The notes under the pieces: model-generated
The model's database searches: none
The model's input: the letters and a program-made list of their open reading frames with translations, nothing else
What the model was told of the DNA's origin: nothing
Origin: Verrucomicrobiales bacterium
GTDB lineage: Bacteria > Verrucomicrobiota > Verrucomicrobiia > Verrucomicrobiales > DEV007
Assembly: GCA_002698785.1 (NCBI GenBank)
Contig: PAAG01000019.1
Span: 344,350 to 408,349, forward strand
DNA: 64,000 nt
Reading direction: 5' to 3'
In this document: positions 7,266-16,696 of the stretch, in pieces
Numbering within the stretch: the first letter of the stretch is position 1
Layout of the letters: each line of letters begins with the position of its first letter
Translations under genes and position numbers: made by a program

Positions 7266-9263
7266 ATGATTCTTGAGTCTATTACCCTGCACAATTTTGG
7301 AGTCTACAAGGGAAGGCAGACGATCGATCTGACTCCCAGGAAGAATCGGCCGATTATTCTCTTCGGCGGACTCAATGGTAATGGCAAAACGACGCTTCTC
7401 GATGCATTGCAACTATCGCTGTACGGACAGTTAGCAAAAACATCGAATCGCGGGAATCTCGCCTATGAAAAATATCTGAGAAAATGCATTAACCGCTCCG
7501 TCCCTCCTGAGGAAGGCGCCGCGTTGGAGCTCAAATTTCGACATACCGTTGAGGGGCAAGAGCACTGTTACCAGATTCAACGAAGCTGGGCAGCCAAGGG
7601 GAAGACAAATACAGTGCAGGAACGCATGACCGTCCTCCGAGACGAGGTCAAAAATTCCCTTCTTACGGAAACCTGGGACGAATACGTTCAGGGGTTGATT
7701 CCAAGCCAGATAGCGGGCCTCTTCTTTTTCGATGGGGAAAAAATTGCTGAAATTGCCGATACCGAGACCTCAAGCGATTTCCTCCAAAGCGCAATTCAGT
7801 CACTTCTCGGACTCGATATTGTCGACAGACTTAAAGCTGATCTTCTGGTGCTGGAGAAACGCTACAAAAAGGAGATTTCGTCAGATACCGCTAGAAAAGA
7901 GATTGAAGCGAAGGAAGCAGAACTCCAATCGATCGAAGCAGCCCGCGATAGAGCACACCAAGAAATGGGTGCTGGGAAGACTAAGCTGGAAGAAATCGAG
8001 AGGGAGGTCAGTAAGGCAGAGAAGCAGTATCGAAAACATGGCGGGACACTCTTCGACCAGCGAAGCAATCTCAAAGTTCAACGCGCACGGATCGACGATC
8101 GCCTTGGACAAACCAAAAACCACTTAAGGGAGCTGGCAGCAGGTAGCCTGCCCCTGCAACTCTTGAGGAGACAGTTGGAAATAATTCGGAAAAAGACAGA
8201 GAAAGAAGTGGAAGCAAAAAGGAACGCACTTTTGCTAAACGAGCTGAAGGCCCGGGACGAGAAGCTTCTAGAATCCCTAAAGGCACACAAACTGAAGAAG
8301 GACGATCTTAAGATAATTGAAGAAGAGATGGCAGACGACAGGCGCTTCCGCACTGAGTCCACAAAGAAGACTGCGATCATTTTCGATGCGACTCAGGCGA
8401 CAGTCGCTTCACTGAGTCACCTTCTATCCAAGGACCTTCCTCAAGCGAAACAGAAAGCAGAGACACTCGTCGAAGAAGGTAAAAGTATACAGGCCGAGCG
8501 GGACGACTTGGATCGACAGTTGCAAAGCATCCCTGACCCCGAGGCCATTAAGGACCTCTCCAAGCATTTGCGTGAAATAGAGTTCGATCGCGACAGACAG
8601 ACGGGTAAACTTGAAGCCTTAGAATCAGAGTATTTTCGACTTCTGGCAGCAACGAACCGTGTAAAGGGGGAATTGAAAAAGCTCTACCACAATCATGTTG
8701 CGACACTCTCAGCCGATGAGGAAGTTCTCCGAATACTCGAGACCAAAAAACGACTCCAAGCAATTCTCGAACAATTCAAGAAACGGGTTGCAGATAGTAA
8801 TCTAGCGAAGTTGGAAAATCTCATCCTTGAGAGCTTTCAAGGACTTATGCGGAAGGAAGGACTAGTCATAGCTGTCGAAATCGACCGAAGATCTTTTGAG
8901 CTTCGCATGATCGGGAAAAATGGGTCTGAGATACTTCCCGAGCGGCTCTCAGCTGGCGAGCGACAGCTGTTGGCGGTTTCCATGCTGTGGGGACTGGCAA
9001 AAGCTTCTGGACGCCCCCTGCCAACGGTTATTGACACACCCCTTGGCCGCCTCGATTCAACCCACCGGAAATACATGGTAGATCGTTACTTTCCGAATGC
9101 TAGCCATCAAGTCATCCTCCTTTCGACCGATGAAGAGATCGACGAGACCTTTTATTCGGCTATTCAAAATCGACTTGGGCGTTCTTACGAACTTATTCAT
9201 GATAACAAGTCGCATACCACTACCGTCAAGCAGGGTTATTTTTGGAAAACTACATCTAAATGA
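7266..9263 (+). CDS. dndD: DndD, SMC/Rad50-like ATPase
   Basis: 665 residues. Walker A GLNGNGKTT at about residues 35-43, a long central coiled coil rich in Lys, Glu and Leu (about residues 210-520), the ABC signature LSAGERQLL near 560, and Walker B TVIDTPLGRLD near 590. No CxxC zinc hook is visible at the coil tip. DndD is thought to open or position DNA for DndC during sulfur insertion. It is transcribed with dndC and overlaps dndE by 4 bp. Confidence 0.92.
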   Translation: MILESITLHNFGVYKGRQTIDLTPRKNRPIILFGGLNGNGKTTLLDALQLSLYGQLAKTSNRGNLAYEKYLRKCINRSVPPEEGAALELKFRHTVEGQEHCYQIQRSWAAKGKTNTVQERMTVLRDEVKNSLLTETWDEYVQGLIPSQIAGLFFFDGEKIAEIADTETSSDFLQSAIQSLLGLDIVDRLKADLLVLEKRYKKEISSDTARKEIEAKEAELQSIEAARDRAHQEMGAGKTKLEEIEREVSKAEKQYRKHGGTLFDQRSNLKVQRARIDDRLGQTKNHLRELAAGSLPLQLLRRQLEIIRKKTEKEVEAKRNALLLNELKARDEKLLESLKAHKLKKDDLKIIEEEMADDRRFRTESTKKTAIIFDATQATVASLSHLLSKDLPQAKQKAETLVEEGKSIQAERDDLDRQLQSIPDPEAIKDLSKHLREIEFDRDRQTGKLEALESEYFRLLAATNRVKGELKKLYHNHVATLSADEEVLRILETKKRLQAILEQFKKRVADSNLAKLENLILESFQGLMRKEGLVIAVEIDRRSFELRMIGKNGSEILPERLSAGERQLLAVSMLWGLAKASGRPLPTVIDTPLGRLDSTHRKYMVDRYFPNASHQVILLSTDEEIDETFYSAIQNRLGRSYELIHDNKSHTTTVKQGYFWKTTSK

Positions 9264-9646
9264 AACCACCCATTGAAAGCATTCGTCTTTCCCAAAAAGC
9301 AAAAGATCAACTTAGCCAAATAAAGAGGATTACTGGAATCGAAAATTGGAACATACTGTGCAGATGGGCATTGTGCCTTTCTTTGGCTGAAGAATCAGAT
9401 CCTGCTCCCGCGGACATTCCAGCAGACAGTTCCGTCGAGATGAGCTGGAAGACTTTTGCGGGAGACCACGCAGACATATACTCATTGGTTGTTCTCGCGC
9501 GATGTGGTTCAAAGAGTGCGTCCACTCTATTTAGGCTTCATTTACATCGAGGGATTGGATATCTGCAGAACAATTTAAGCACACGACAGAAAGCCAAGTC
9601 TGATATTCCGCTTGCTGAGTTTATTGAAAGCCACCTATCGAGCTAG
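9260..9646 (+). CDS. dndE: DndE, small DNA-binding subunit
   Basis: 128 residues, starting within the dndD stop (ATGA overlap). The sequence IRLSQKAKDQLSQIKRITGIENWNILCRWALCLSL is the typical DndE helical start, and the protein has the expected small size. DndE forms a tetramer that binds nicked double-stranded DNA. It closes the dndBCDE operon; the next gene converges on it from the other strand about 70 bp away. Confidence 0.9.
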   Translation: MKPPIESIRLSQKAKDQLSQIKRITGIENWNILCRWALCLSLAEESDPAPADIPADSSVEMSWKTFAGDHADIYSLVVLARCGSKSASTLFRLHLHRGIGYLQNNLSTRQKAKSDIPLAEFIESHLSS

Positions 9647-9714
9647 CGAAACTGCCGAAACCATTGCGAGTCACGCTGTCGTTCCGTAAGTCAACTTACA
9701 GAATTAGCAGGTTC

Positions 9715-10881
9715 TCATTCATCCTCTGCAAATAGCCGAATCTGAGTGTTCCAGGCCCTGTCTTTCATACAGTTCGTAGCGACTGCCTCGAAAGATTCCT
9801 TAAGCAATTCTCGAATAACCTTGTTGTCCTGAATTTGGATCGACCAATCACTCATCCAAAATTCGCTTGGGATATTTCTGAAAGCTGAAGCTGTGGCTAC
9901 TGCCACCTCGCTTTCATTAAAAAGATCCAGCATTTGCATCGACGCCAACCCTCTTAGGCGACCAACGCAATATTCATTCATAGCAACAAGATTGACTTTT
10001 GAGAAAAATTGCTGGTTCTTCTCCGACCAAAGATCAGCGTAGAGCTCCGAAATTCGATTCCAAATCCAGAAGAGAATTTCTTGAGCACTGTCTTCATCTC
10101 TATCAATCACCAAATAGAGTTCTTTTTTAAGATACGACAACATCGACTCGACTGCAGTGACTGCAATGAGGTGAGCGCCCTCCCGATTTCGATCCCAGTC
10201 CAACAACGTTTGAAAAGGACTGTCGGGAGAGTCATCTACAGCAGTAAGAAAGGGCGACTTCTTACCATAAGAAATACCTGCTGGAATGAGGCGATTTATC
10301 AAATTCTCCTCCAATTCCTCATAGTCTGCCACAATAGACTTGACTGTTGTAGTCGGGACTTTAACGGCCTTATTGTTGATCACAATAAATTGAAAAGCTT
10401 GTTCAACCGGAGGAGCGTCTAAAAGGGCAACTACTAAAAATGGAATATTTTCATCATCGAAGCTGGCTGCGCCGAATAGCCGATGTTGACCATCGACAAC
10501 CACCGCGGGTTTTTCTGAGTCAGTCCAATCAGGATCGAATTGAAAGGAGATTTTTCCCAGTTCGATATTTTCGTCACAACTGTTTCTCACTTCATTTCCG
10601 TTGGACTCCGGTAATTTATCGTAAGTTGAAGTCCCGGGCGAAAAAGCTATTAGAATGTTGTTGGGGAAGGTATTGCGCGTATCAGATTTTAGGAATTTCC
10701 TAATTCCACTTAGACGTGAATCGCGCAAGGCTCGCTGTACTCCCCCGCTAACATCCTTTGTTCGGACAACACCTGCCCATAAGCAAATTTCTTTAGCCGG
10801 AGCATAGAATGCGAAGAATTCCGGGCTATTTCCGCCCGGTCTCTGGTGAACCTTTGTGCCGACGTATTCAATTTTTCTCAT
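9715..10881 (-). CDS. Second DGQHR-domain protein (DndB-like), end of effector operon
   Basis: 388 residues from MRKIEYVGTKVHQRPGG, which has AAGGAAT directly upstream; the track start at 10944 would overlap the HNH gene. VVVDGQHRLFG near residue 129 is the DGQHR signature, but the rest is only distantly like DndB. NCBI uses the label 'DNA phosphorothioation-associated DGQHR protein' for this type, from memory. It is the last gene of the minus-strand operon, 8 bp after the HNH gene, and converges with dndE. The likely role is regulation or modification sensing on the effector side, not a second copy of dndB function. Confidence 0.78.
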   Translation of the reverse strand: MRKIEYVGTKVHQRPGGNSPEFFAFYAPAKEICLWAGVVRTKDVSGGVQRALRDSRLSGIRKFLKSDTRNTFPNNILIAFSPGTSTYDKLPESNGNEVRNSCDENIELGKISFQFDPDWTDSEKPAVVVDGQHRLFGAASFDDENIPFLVVALLDAPPVEQAFQFIVINNKAVKVPTTTVKSIVADYEELEENLINRLIPAGISYGKKSPFLTAVDDSPDSPFQTLLDWDRNREGAHLIAVTAVESMLSYLKKELYLVIDRDEDSAQEILFWIWNRISELYADLWSEKNQQFFSKVNLVAMNEYCVGRLRGLASMQMLDLFNESEVAVATASAFRNIPSEFWMSDWSIQIQDNKVIRELLKESFEAVATNCMKDRAWNTQIRLFAEDE

Positions 10882-10889
10882 ATTCCTTC

Positions 10890-11684
10890 TTATGGGGATT
10901 CGCTGCACTTGAAACAGATTAAGTTTATGTTGAACAAGTGCCAAGCGTCATTCGCATTCTCGTGTCTAATATTGAGACCGCCCTGAGAGCTGGCGGATTT
11001 CCCGCAGATAGTGCAGACGGGCTCCCTGAAGTACTTCGCAGCAAAAATATGGAATTGATTAATCCGGTTCGGACCTTCGTCCGTGAATGGATAAACGAGA
11101 GACTCGAAATGTAAGTCGCTCCCAGCGATCCTGCTTTTCTTGAGCGAATTGCATTTCTTACATGCATGCTTTACGTTTGACACGTCGTTGCCTCCCCCCA
11201 AAGATCGGGGCAAGAAATGCTCCGCTTCACAGAAATCATCATCAGTTTTAGATTTATATGTTAATTCCACTCCGCAAAAGTAACAGTTCGCAGCACTCTT
11301 TTTTGCACTCTTGGTAAGCTGGGATTTTTGTGACGCCGGCAATTTTTTCTTTGACGCGACATAACATTCATATACAAGCTGATATAAAGTTCCTTGTTTA
11401 CTGACTATAGTGGTATCAAAAACCTCCTCGATTGCCTCTTTGATCAGCTTGGCTTCATTGTAGCTTGCGGAATTCCGAACGGCAAATTGGGCAAGAATTA
11501 TCATCCGCCTCGCGAGATGAAAAATCTGACTTTCGTAGACAGCCCTATCTAATTCCCCATCTAAACGTTGAAATTGATCGAAGTTACTTGGACAATTCCT
11601 CTCGGAAGGAAATTCTTGAGCTAAAAAACTCAATAATCTCGACAAAGGTGAGTCCGTATTCAATGCAACTTTCATACTTTGCAT
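10890..11684 (-). CDS. HNH endonuclease of the Dnd-linked operon
   Basis: 264 residues. The C-terminal half holds a zinc-bound HNH core: CYFCGVEL, then EAEHFLPRSLGGGNDVSNV, then CKKCNSLKK. A second CTICG ... CFKC pair near the end may be another zinc site. The N-terminal half is helical with no known motif. It lies 9 bp after the associated-protein-4-like gene and 8 bp before the DGQHR gene. An HNH nuclease among Dnd partners suggests DNA cleavage when phosphorothioate is missing or mismatched; this is inferred from context. Confidence 0.8.
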   Translation of the reverse strand: MQSMKVALNTDSPLSRLLSFLAQEFPSERNCPSNFDQFQRLDGELDRAVYESQIFHLARRMIILAQFAVRNSASYNEAKLIKEAIEEVFDTTIVSKQGTLYQLVYECYVASKKKLPASQKSQLTKSAKKSAANCYFCGVELTYKSKTDDDFCEAEHFLPRSLGGGNDVSNVKHACKKCNSLKKSRIAGSDLHFESLVYPFTDEGPNRINQFHIFAAKYFREPVCTICGKSASSQGGLNIRHENANDAWHLFNINLICFKCSESP

Positions 11685-11693
11685 AAAAAGACT

Positions 11694-12155
11694 TTATAGT
11701 AGAGATGAGATATCTAAATCGCTTTGTCCATCATCTATTCCCACCCTTTCTCGTTGTAATACTTGCAATATTTCATCAATGATATTCCCCCCCGCTAAGA
11801 GGTTGTCCTGAATTTCAGCAAGTCCTGCGTTTGCGTACCCCTCAAAGATTGAGGCACGTTTCTCTTCCATATCGTCAGAGTTTGACAAGACATTGGGATC
11901 ACCGGTGTTGGCAACGGCGAGTAGCTCGATGAGTGATTCAAAGCCTGCTTTTGCGAAGACACTCTTCCGTATTGGGTCACCACTGGTCTCTGAGAAGGGG
12001 ACGGGATCGCCTCTCGAAGCCCCGAGTGCAGCCGCGAATGCAAGAACCGAAGCCTTTGTTGGAAAGGGACCATTGGAATCGCTTTCTTTATCGTCTAGAA
12101 GACTTTCTATCAGTTCGGCATGAGCCTTAGGAATATTAATTCGTCGATCAATCAT
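11694..12155 (-). CDS. DNA phosphorothioation-associated protein 4-like
   Basis: 153 residues. RRINIPKAHAELIESLLD, then KASVLAFAAALGASRGDPVPF and IFEGYANAGLAEIQ match the pattern I recall for the small 'dnd-associated protein 4' family. The start codon overlaps the end of the ATPase gene (ATGA), so expression is coupled. It has no enzymatic motif. It is mostly helical and acidic, suggesting a structural or adaptor subunit for the SMC-like ATPase. Confidence 0.72.
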   Translation of the reverse strand: MIDRRINIPKAHAELIESLLDDKESDSNGPFPTKASVLAFAAALGASRGDPVPFSETSGDPIRKSVFAKAGFESLIELLAVANTGDPNVLSNSDDMEEKRASIFEGYANAGLAEIQDNLLAGGNIIDEILQVLQRERVGIDDGQSDLDISSLL

Positions 12156-14227
12156 TTCTGGACCAGTTGGATTGTTGAATATTCAAAATCATTGTCGCTT
12201 TGACGAACCGTCTCATATTTTTCTCCATGGAGTTCAATGTGATCGTGCTCGACGTCTTCCTTTGTGCTGTTGTATGTTACCACGTATTCCTTCGCAACCT
12301 TGTGTCGGATGGAGACCTCAACTTCTCCCCTCCATTGGGTTTTTGTTAGGAGTAAAACAACCTGATCTGCCAGTATGTTGAGGTGATCAGCAATACTACT
12401 TCGATAGACAGGATCTAAGGCGCCGAAAGGTGAATCCATTACAATCGGATATTGTTCGCTATTTGGTCCTGGTAGGTTCTTATGTTTTTCGTTCCAAGCC
12501 TTTGCTTCTTCGACGATAGCACCAATAAACGAGAAACTAAGAAGCTGATTCTCGCCTTGGGAAGAAGCGACCGGGGCGGGAGCCCCCCCCGAAGATTCCA
12601 AAAGGCGGAGTGTAAATGCCTGTGTAAGTTCCGGGGAGTAAGATGTGACAGACATTCTGGCGAATAATCGCCGAATGCGAGTCTGGAGAGACTTTCGCAT
12701 CCCTTCTTCCATTATTACCCGGATATCCCGAATCACTTGAATTGATTCACCGGTCACAGAGATCCTACGTTGAATAAGTCTCTGGCGCGCCTCTTTGCTC
12801 TGATGCTTCTCGATTCTTGTATCGAGATCGGAGATTTCAAGATCAAATTGTTCCACTCTATGCCTCGCAAGAGTTTGATCTCTCTCCCAATCTTTTACTT
12901 TTGCCTTACTAGCTGCTAAGAGCTCCTCCATTCTTGCCACGTTTTCCTCTGAACTTCCTGTTAGTCGGGTTGAAATATCCTCTAATTCCTCTTCGATGCG
13001 GGAAATTTCCCCCTTGTCCGAGGCTCGCTTATTCTCGATCTCATCGATACTCTCCCAAAATGGATCGACGTAGTTTCTAATTTGCCTGATTTCCCCCTTC
13101 ATACGGATGGCCTTGTCTTCAACTTCGACAAGGCCGGCTCGTGCTTTCCATTTTTCTACTAGTTCACGAGCTCTATTGTTTCCGGGTGCCAATGATGTAC
13201 CGCAGATACACTCCTCCTTCGATAGGAGATCGTTAACGAAATTGATTTTGATTCCGGCTGGAAGTTCTCCCCTTGCCTCAAGCGATTCAAGCAGGGAAGA
13301 AAATTTCTCAGCCGAAGACTCTAGAAATACGGAGTAGGCGCGACTCGATATTTCGTTTTTGAGCATCGAGATATTCTGCTCTTGAGATTTCTCTCTAGTT
13401 TTCAATTCCTGCTCTAGCTGATCGCGACGTACCTGGAGCGCTTGCGCTGCAGCTTCGTCGCGCAGTGCTGCTGTTAGTTTGGCCTGATGTGAAATTTCTC
13501 CTTCTATGTTTGCGATTAACTCAACTATAAGTGCCTGAGTTGATGCTTTTTCTTCCTCCTTGTTCTCCTTCTCTGACAGCAGCGATGCGGTCTCCGCATC
13601 TCCGACACTCTTGAGGTTTTTTTCTAAATCTCTTTTCTGCTCATAGAGATGAGTTTCTGCTCGCGTTAGAACCTCGATGCCAAGGAACATCTTTGTCGCT
13701 TCCTCGAGATCCTGTTGAGCCCCTTTGTCGGGTCTTACTATTTTTTCAATTCGTTCTCCATCGAAAAAGAAATACCTATGGAGAGCATCGGGTAGAATTC
13801 GACCGATCTCTTTTTCAGTGTTTTTAATAACCTCCCACTTACCACCCTTTCCGATACGCCCCATTTCGACTACTGAATCGCCTGAATCAGGAATGGGGCA
13901 GTCACCACTGGGTACGGCAGAAACGGACCTCTTTACGCTATAGTGGTAGTCGTCGTGCTCAAACTCAATCCGAACCCATGCTTCGACTTTCTTTCCCTGG
14001 TCGGATTCACGCAATGCACGCTTATTGATAAGCTGTTTTGGATACAGAAACCCTGGACTAAAGGACTCGTAGAGTGTCCATGTGAATGCATTTAACAGAG
14101 CCGTCTTCCCCCCTCCATTGCTGGCATGAATCACCGTCGTGCTTTTTTCCCCCGATGAGAACTCAAGCTTAGGGGTTGTTCCATAGAACTGCCTGAAATT
14201 ACACAGCTGGAGAGTCTCAATTTTCAT
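12152..14227 (-). CDS. Second DndD-like SMC ATPase with a minimal zinc-hook-like motif
   Basis: 691 residues. Walker A SNGGGKTALL near residues 36-43, extended coiled coils on both sides of a central CICG motif near residue 340, a degenerate signature SSQGENQLLSF near 555, and Walker B IVMDSPFGALD near 597. The CxCG at the coil apex recalls a Rad50 hook but has one residue less between the cysteines. It is distinct from DndD in the plus-strand operon. Neighbours suggest it is the motor or DNA-sensing part of a phosphorothioation-dependent effector complex. It overlaps both the 58-residue gene and the associated-4-like gene. Confidence 0.85.
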   Translation of the reverse strand: MKIETLQLCNFRQFYGTTPKLEFSSGEKSTTVIHASNGGGKTALLNAFTWTLYESFSPGFLYPKQLINKRALRESDQGKKVEAWVRIEFEHDDYHYSVKRSVSAVPSGDCPIPDSGDSVVEMGRIGKGGKWEVIKNTEKEIGRILPDALHRYFFFDGERIEKIVRPDKGAQQDLEEATKMFLGIEVLTRAETHLYEQKRDLEKNLKSVGDAETASLLSEKENKEEEKASTQALIVELIANIEGEISHQAKLTAALRDEAAAQALQVRRDQLEQELKTREKSQEQNISMLKNEISSRAYSVFLESSAEKFSSLLESLEARGELPAGIKINFVNDLLSKEECICGTSLAPGNNRARELVEKWKARAGLVEVEDKAIRMKGEIRQIRNYVDPFWESIDEIENKRASDKGEISRIEEELEDISTRLTGSSEENVARMEELLAASKAKVKDWERDQTLARHRVEQFDLEISDLDTRIEKHQSKEARQRLIQRRISVTGESIQVIRDIRVIMEEGMRKSLQTRIRRLFARMSVTSYSPELTQAFTLRLLESSGGAPAPVASSQGENQLLSFSFIGAIVEEAKAWNEKHKNLPGPNSEQYPIVMDSPFGALDPVYRSSIADHLNILADQVVLLLTKTQWRGEVEVSIRHKVAKEYVVTYNSTKEDVEHDHIELHGEKYETVRQSDNDFEYSTIQLVQK

Positions 14228-14393
14228 CTTCTTTGACCGCCGACTTAATAATTTCTAGAATTTCTGATTTATTCGTCACTCTCCGCTTGGAAAGTCTCGC
14301 TTTTTCCCATTTCAGTACGTTTAGGACGATCTCCCTTACTTCAGGGGAAGCATCGGCGAGAGGTTTGCTGGGGTCAGTTGTATCTGCAGGCAT
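14217..14393 (-). CDS. 58-residue protein, missed by the ORF track
   Basis: Translating the gap between helicase and ATPase gives MPADTTDPSKPLADASPEVR ... continuing to KEDEN, 58 residues plus stop. It starts 6 bp after the helicase stop and overlaps the ATPase start by 11 bp, so it fits the operon exactly. The N-terminal third is Pro/Asp-rich; the rest is a basic amphipathic helix (VLNVLKWEKARLSKRR) and an acidic tail. I recognise no family. A small subunit or adaptor of the ATPase/helicase complex is likely. Confidence 0.65.
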   Translation of the reverse strand: MPADTTDPSKPLADASPEVREIVLNVLKWEKARLSKRRVTNKSEILEIIKSAVKEDEN

Positions 14394-14399
14394 GTTTAT

Positions 14400-16526
14400 T
14401 TAAACATCTAAGAGTCGATATTTTGTCTGAATGTCAAGAATTGCGGCTCTAGCCTCTCCAGAATTCAACGAAAGTGAAGCGAATTCCACGAACCGGCTAA
14501 GCTCTCTCCTGAGAAGCGATCTTTCACACTCCAATACCTCTCCTCCATCTGGAGGAACTACGATCATATCAAAGATGATCGCTGATTTCTTACCGCCCTC
14601 ATCGTCACGTCGTAGGATGCGCCCACGACGCTGAATGAATTGCCTCGGATTGGTACTGCTAGCCAAAAACACCGCAGTTCGAATGCTGGGGATATCGACA
14701 CCCTCATCAAGACAGCGAATCGCAACAAGTCCCTGAAGCGCTCCGGATGCAAGCCCAAGCTTCAACTCTTCTCGCTCGTCCAATGTGGTTTCAGCAACAA
14801 AAGTGTCGACGTTCATTTTCATCTCGCTCCCGAGCAACTTACACACCGCCTCAACATGCCTCAAAAGCTCCCCATCAGGCTCGAACTCAACTCGGCTGTC
14901 ACCGCAGTAGAAAAGCATCTGTTTCTCATTCGTTCTACCCTTCATCAGCTCTCGCAAAGCCGGCAGTTTGTTTGAGGCGCAGGAAATTAGCCGTGCGCGC
15001 TGGCTTAGAAGGGCCTCTAGGGCCGGATTCCCCGCCTCCGAATCGAGAGATCCAGGATTCATCGACGCATACTTTGAAATCTTCTGGCTTAGTGCCAAGT
15101 ATTCATCGGACTCCTCATCGGTCAACTCGACGAGGATAGGATAATAGCGGTAATCAACGAGAGCCTTCGCATCCAGAGCATCTTTAAGGGTAAACTCGGG
15201 CTCGAGAACTCCTCCAAAGTAATCGAAAATGGCGGCTGTTCCGATATCGTCATGGTGCCGCTCTGGTGTCGCTGAGAGCCCCAATCGAAATCGAATAGAA
15301 TCTGGCAGCTTTTCTCGAAGGTCTTTCGCTCCGAAATTGTGAACTTCATCCGCAATCAGCATCGTCTTCTTCGGGAAATTTTGTAGCCGCGCCTGGAAGT
15401 TCGAAGACCCAAAAGTTGAGTTGGTCGTGACAACCGTTATGAGGGACTTATGCTTACCAAACTGAAGTGCCAGTTTGGAATTTAGGGTGGGAAGCCAAGA
15501 ATCACGGGTGTTGAACGCTAAGATCGGATCAAGCCCAAATTTCAGCATTTCCTTCTCCCATTGAGTGACCAAGTGGCGGTAGGGGCACACCACGACTAAT
15601 GCGTCGATATCAATTTTTCCATGTAATTTTGCAGCAGTAGCTAGTGATGTAATCGTTTTACCACTGCCGGTCGCCATCTTGAATATCCCGGTCCCATTTG
15701 CTTTGAACCAACTGGTAATGGCCTCATCTTGGTAGTCGCGAAGTTGAATAGAGTTTGGTAATTCAAAGCCTTGGCTGTCTGAAATATCAGGATCTGAAAC
15801 TTCCCAATTTGGGCTTGGGCAATGATTCGTTTTGTATTGTTCTAGAAGTTCCCGACCGGCCTCGGAGAACTCGACTACGCGGAGACCAGGAGTGGTATTT
15901 GACCATATGGATTCGAAATTCTCGATTTTTTCTCCGATTCGATTCTCAGGATCATTCCATGAACGGTAGACATCGACGCTCTCAAAATTTTCGACTAGTC
16001 CACCCGCTGTTTCATTAGATGACCCGGTAAACGCCACATGGAAGTGCTGCTCGTCAGTGAATATGCCCACTTTCTCGTGATAAAGGCCCTTCTTTATTTG
16101 GCCTTGATCGTTGATCCTCAGAGCAAGGCGGATCTCAAGGCGTCCTGATGCAGCCAACCAAGCGAGGGCATTGAGTCGATCGTGGACGAGAGCATCTTCA
16201 ACGTCTGCGAGGCATTTGGCGGCGATTGTTTGAAGAACAGTTGCTGGCAGCTCAAGGGCACTTTGAAGCGCTTCAATATCTTCGGGCTCTAGGTGAGGAG
16301 AAACAACGAGCTGCATCTTCCCTCCCTGTGCGATGAGTTGCGCAACACCGCGAGCTGCTAGGGCCAGTCCATGACTACTGAAGTATCCGGCACACCTCCG
16401 ATAAAGAATCGATTGCTCAAGGCATGGCACGAAGAAATCTCGAACCAGATTATCTCGACCGGTTCGATAGGAAAGCCCCAGTTCAACTGAGCGTAGTCCT
16501 GATTCCGTTTCGGTTGGCTGAGGCAT
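14400..16526 (-). CDS. PLD-domain plus SF2 helicase, Dnd-linked restriction-type enzyme
   Basis: About 708 residues from MPQPTETES; the track's extra ten residues are possible. The N-terminal phospholipase-D-like nuclease domain has LYHEKVGIF near residue 150 and GSSNETAGG after it. The SF2 helicase follows: Walker A ATGSGKT near 290, DEVH box near 392, SATPERH, and motif VI QFIQRRGRILRR near 634. This layout matches proteins named 'DNA phosphorothioation system restriction enzyme' in memory. It is the first gene of the six-gene operon; 170 bp upstream separate it from mcrC and could hold its promoter. Confidence 0.82.
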   Translation of the reverse strand: MPQPTETESGLRSVELGLSYRTGRDNLVRDFFVPCLEQSILYRRCAGYFSSHGLALAARGVAQLIAQGGKMQLVVSPHLEPEDIEALQSALELPATVLQTIAAKCLADVEDALVHDRLNALAWLAASGRLEIRLALRINDQGQIKKGLYHEKVGIFTDEQHFHVAFTGSSNETAGGLVENFESVDVYRSWNDPENRIGEKIENFESIWSNTTPGLRVVEFSEAGRELLEQYKTNHCPSPNWEVSDPDISDSQGFELPNSIQLRDYQDEAITSWFKANGTGIFKMATGSGKTITSLATAAKLHGKIDIDALVVVCPYRHLVTQWEKEMLKFGLDPILAFNTRDSWLPTLNSKLALQFGKHKSLITVVTTNSTFGSSNFQARLQNFPKKTMLIADEVHNFGAKDLREKLPDSIRFRLGLSATPERHHDDIGTAAIFDYFGGVLEPEFTLKDALDAKALVDYRYYPILVELTDEESDEYLALSQKISKYASMNPGSLDSEAGNPALEALLSQRARLISCASNKLPALRELMKGRTNEKQMLFYCGDSRVEFEPDGELLRHVEAVCKLLGSEMKMNVDTFVAETTLDEREELKLGLASGALQGLVAIRCLDEGVDIPSIRTAVFLASSTNPRQFIQRRGRILRRDDEGGKKSAIIFDMIVVPPDGGEVLECERSLLRRELSRFVEFASLSLNSGEARAAILDIQTKYRLLDV

Positions 16527-16696
16527 TTTCTTGATCAATAACAACTGTGGGGGCAAACTTCAGTAGAAATCCTCCTAACGTTTGATGGGTTTAGCCGCCT
16601 TTCAATCAGGATGTTTAAACTGCGAAGCTAATGTGCCAAGCATGGCTCTACGTGGAATGATTCTACAGCTCCATCGACCTGCTTCCGTTCGATTTC

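Noticed and set aside
9686-9699. GTAAGT-CA-ACTTAC palindrome between the convergent dndE and DGQHR genes as a terminator
   Set aside because: The stem is only 6 bp with no GC clamp and no T-run on either side.
9715-10881. Calling the second DGQHR protein a duplicate dndB
   Set aside because: Outside the DGQHR core the two proteins differ greatly in sequence, and the gene belongs to the opposite-strand effector operon.
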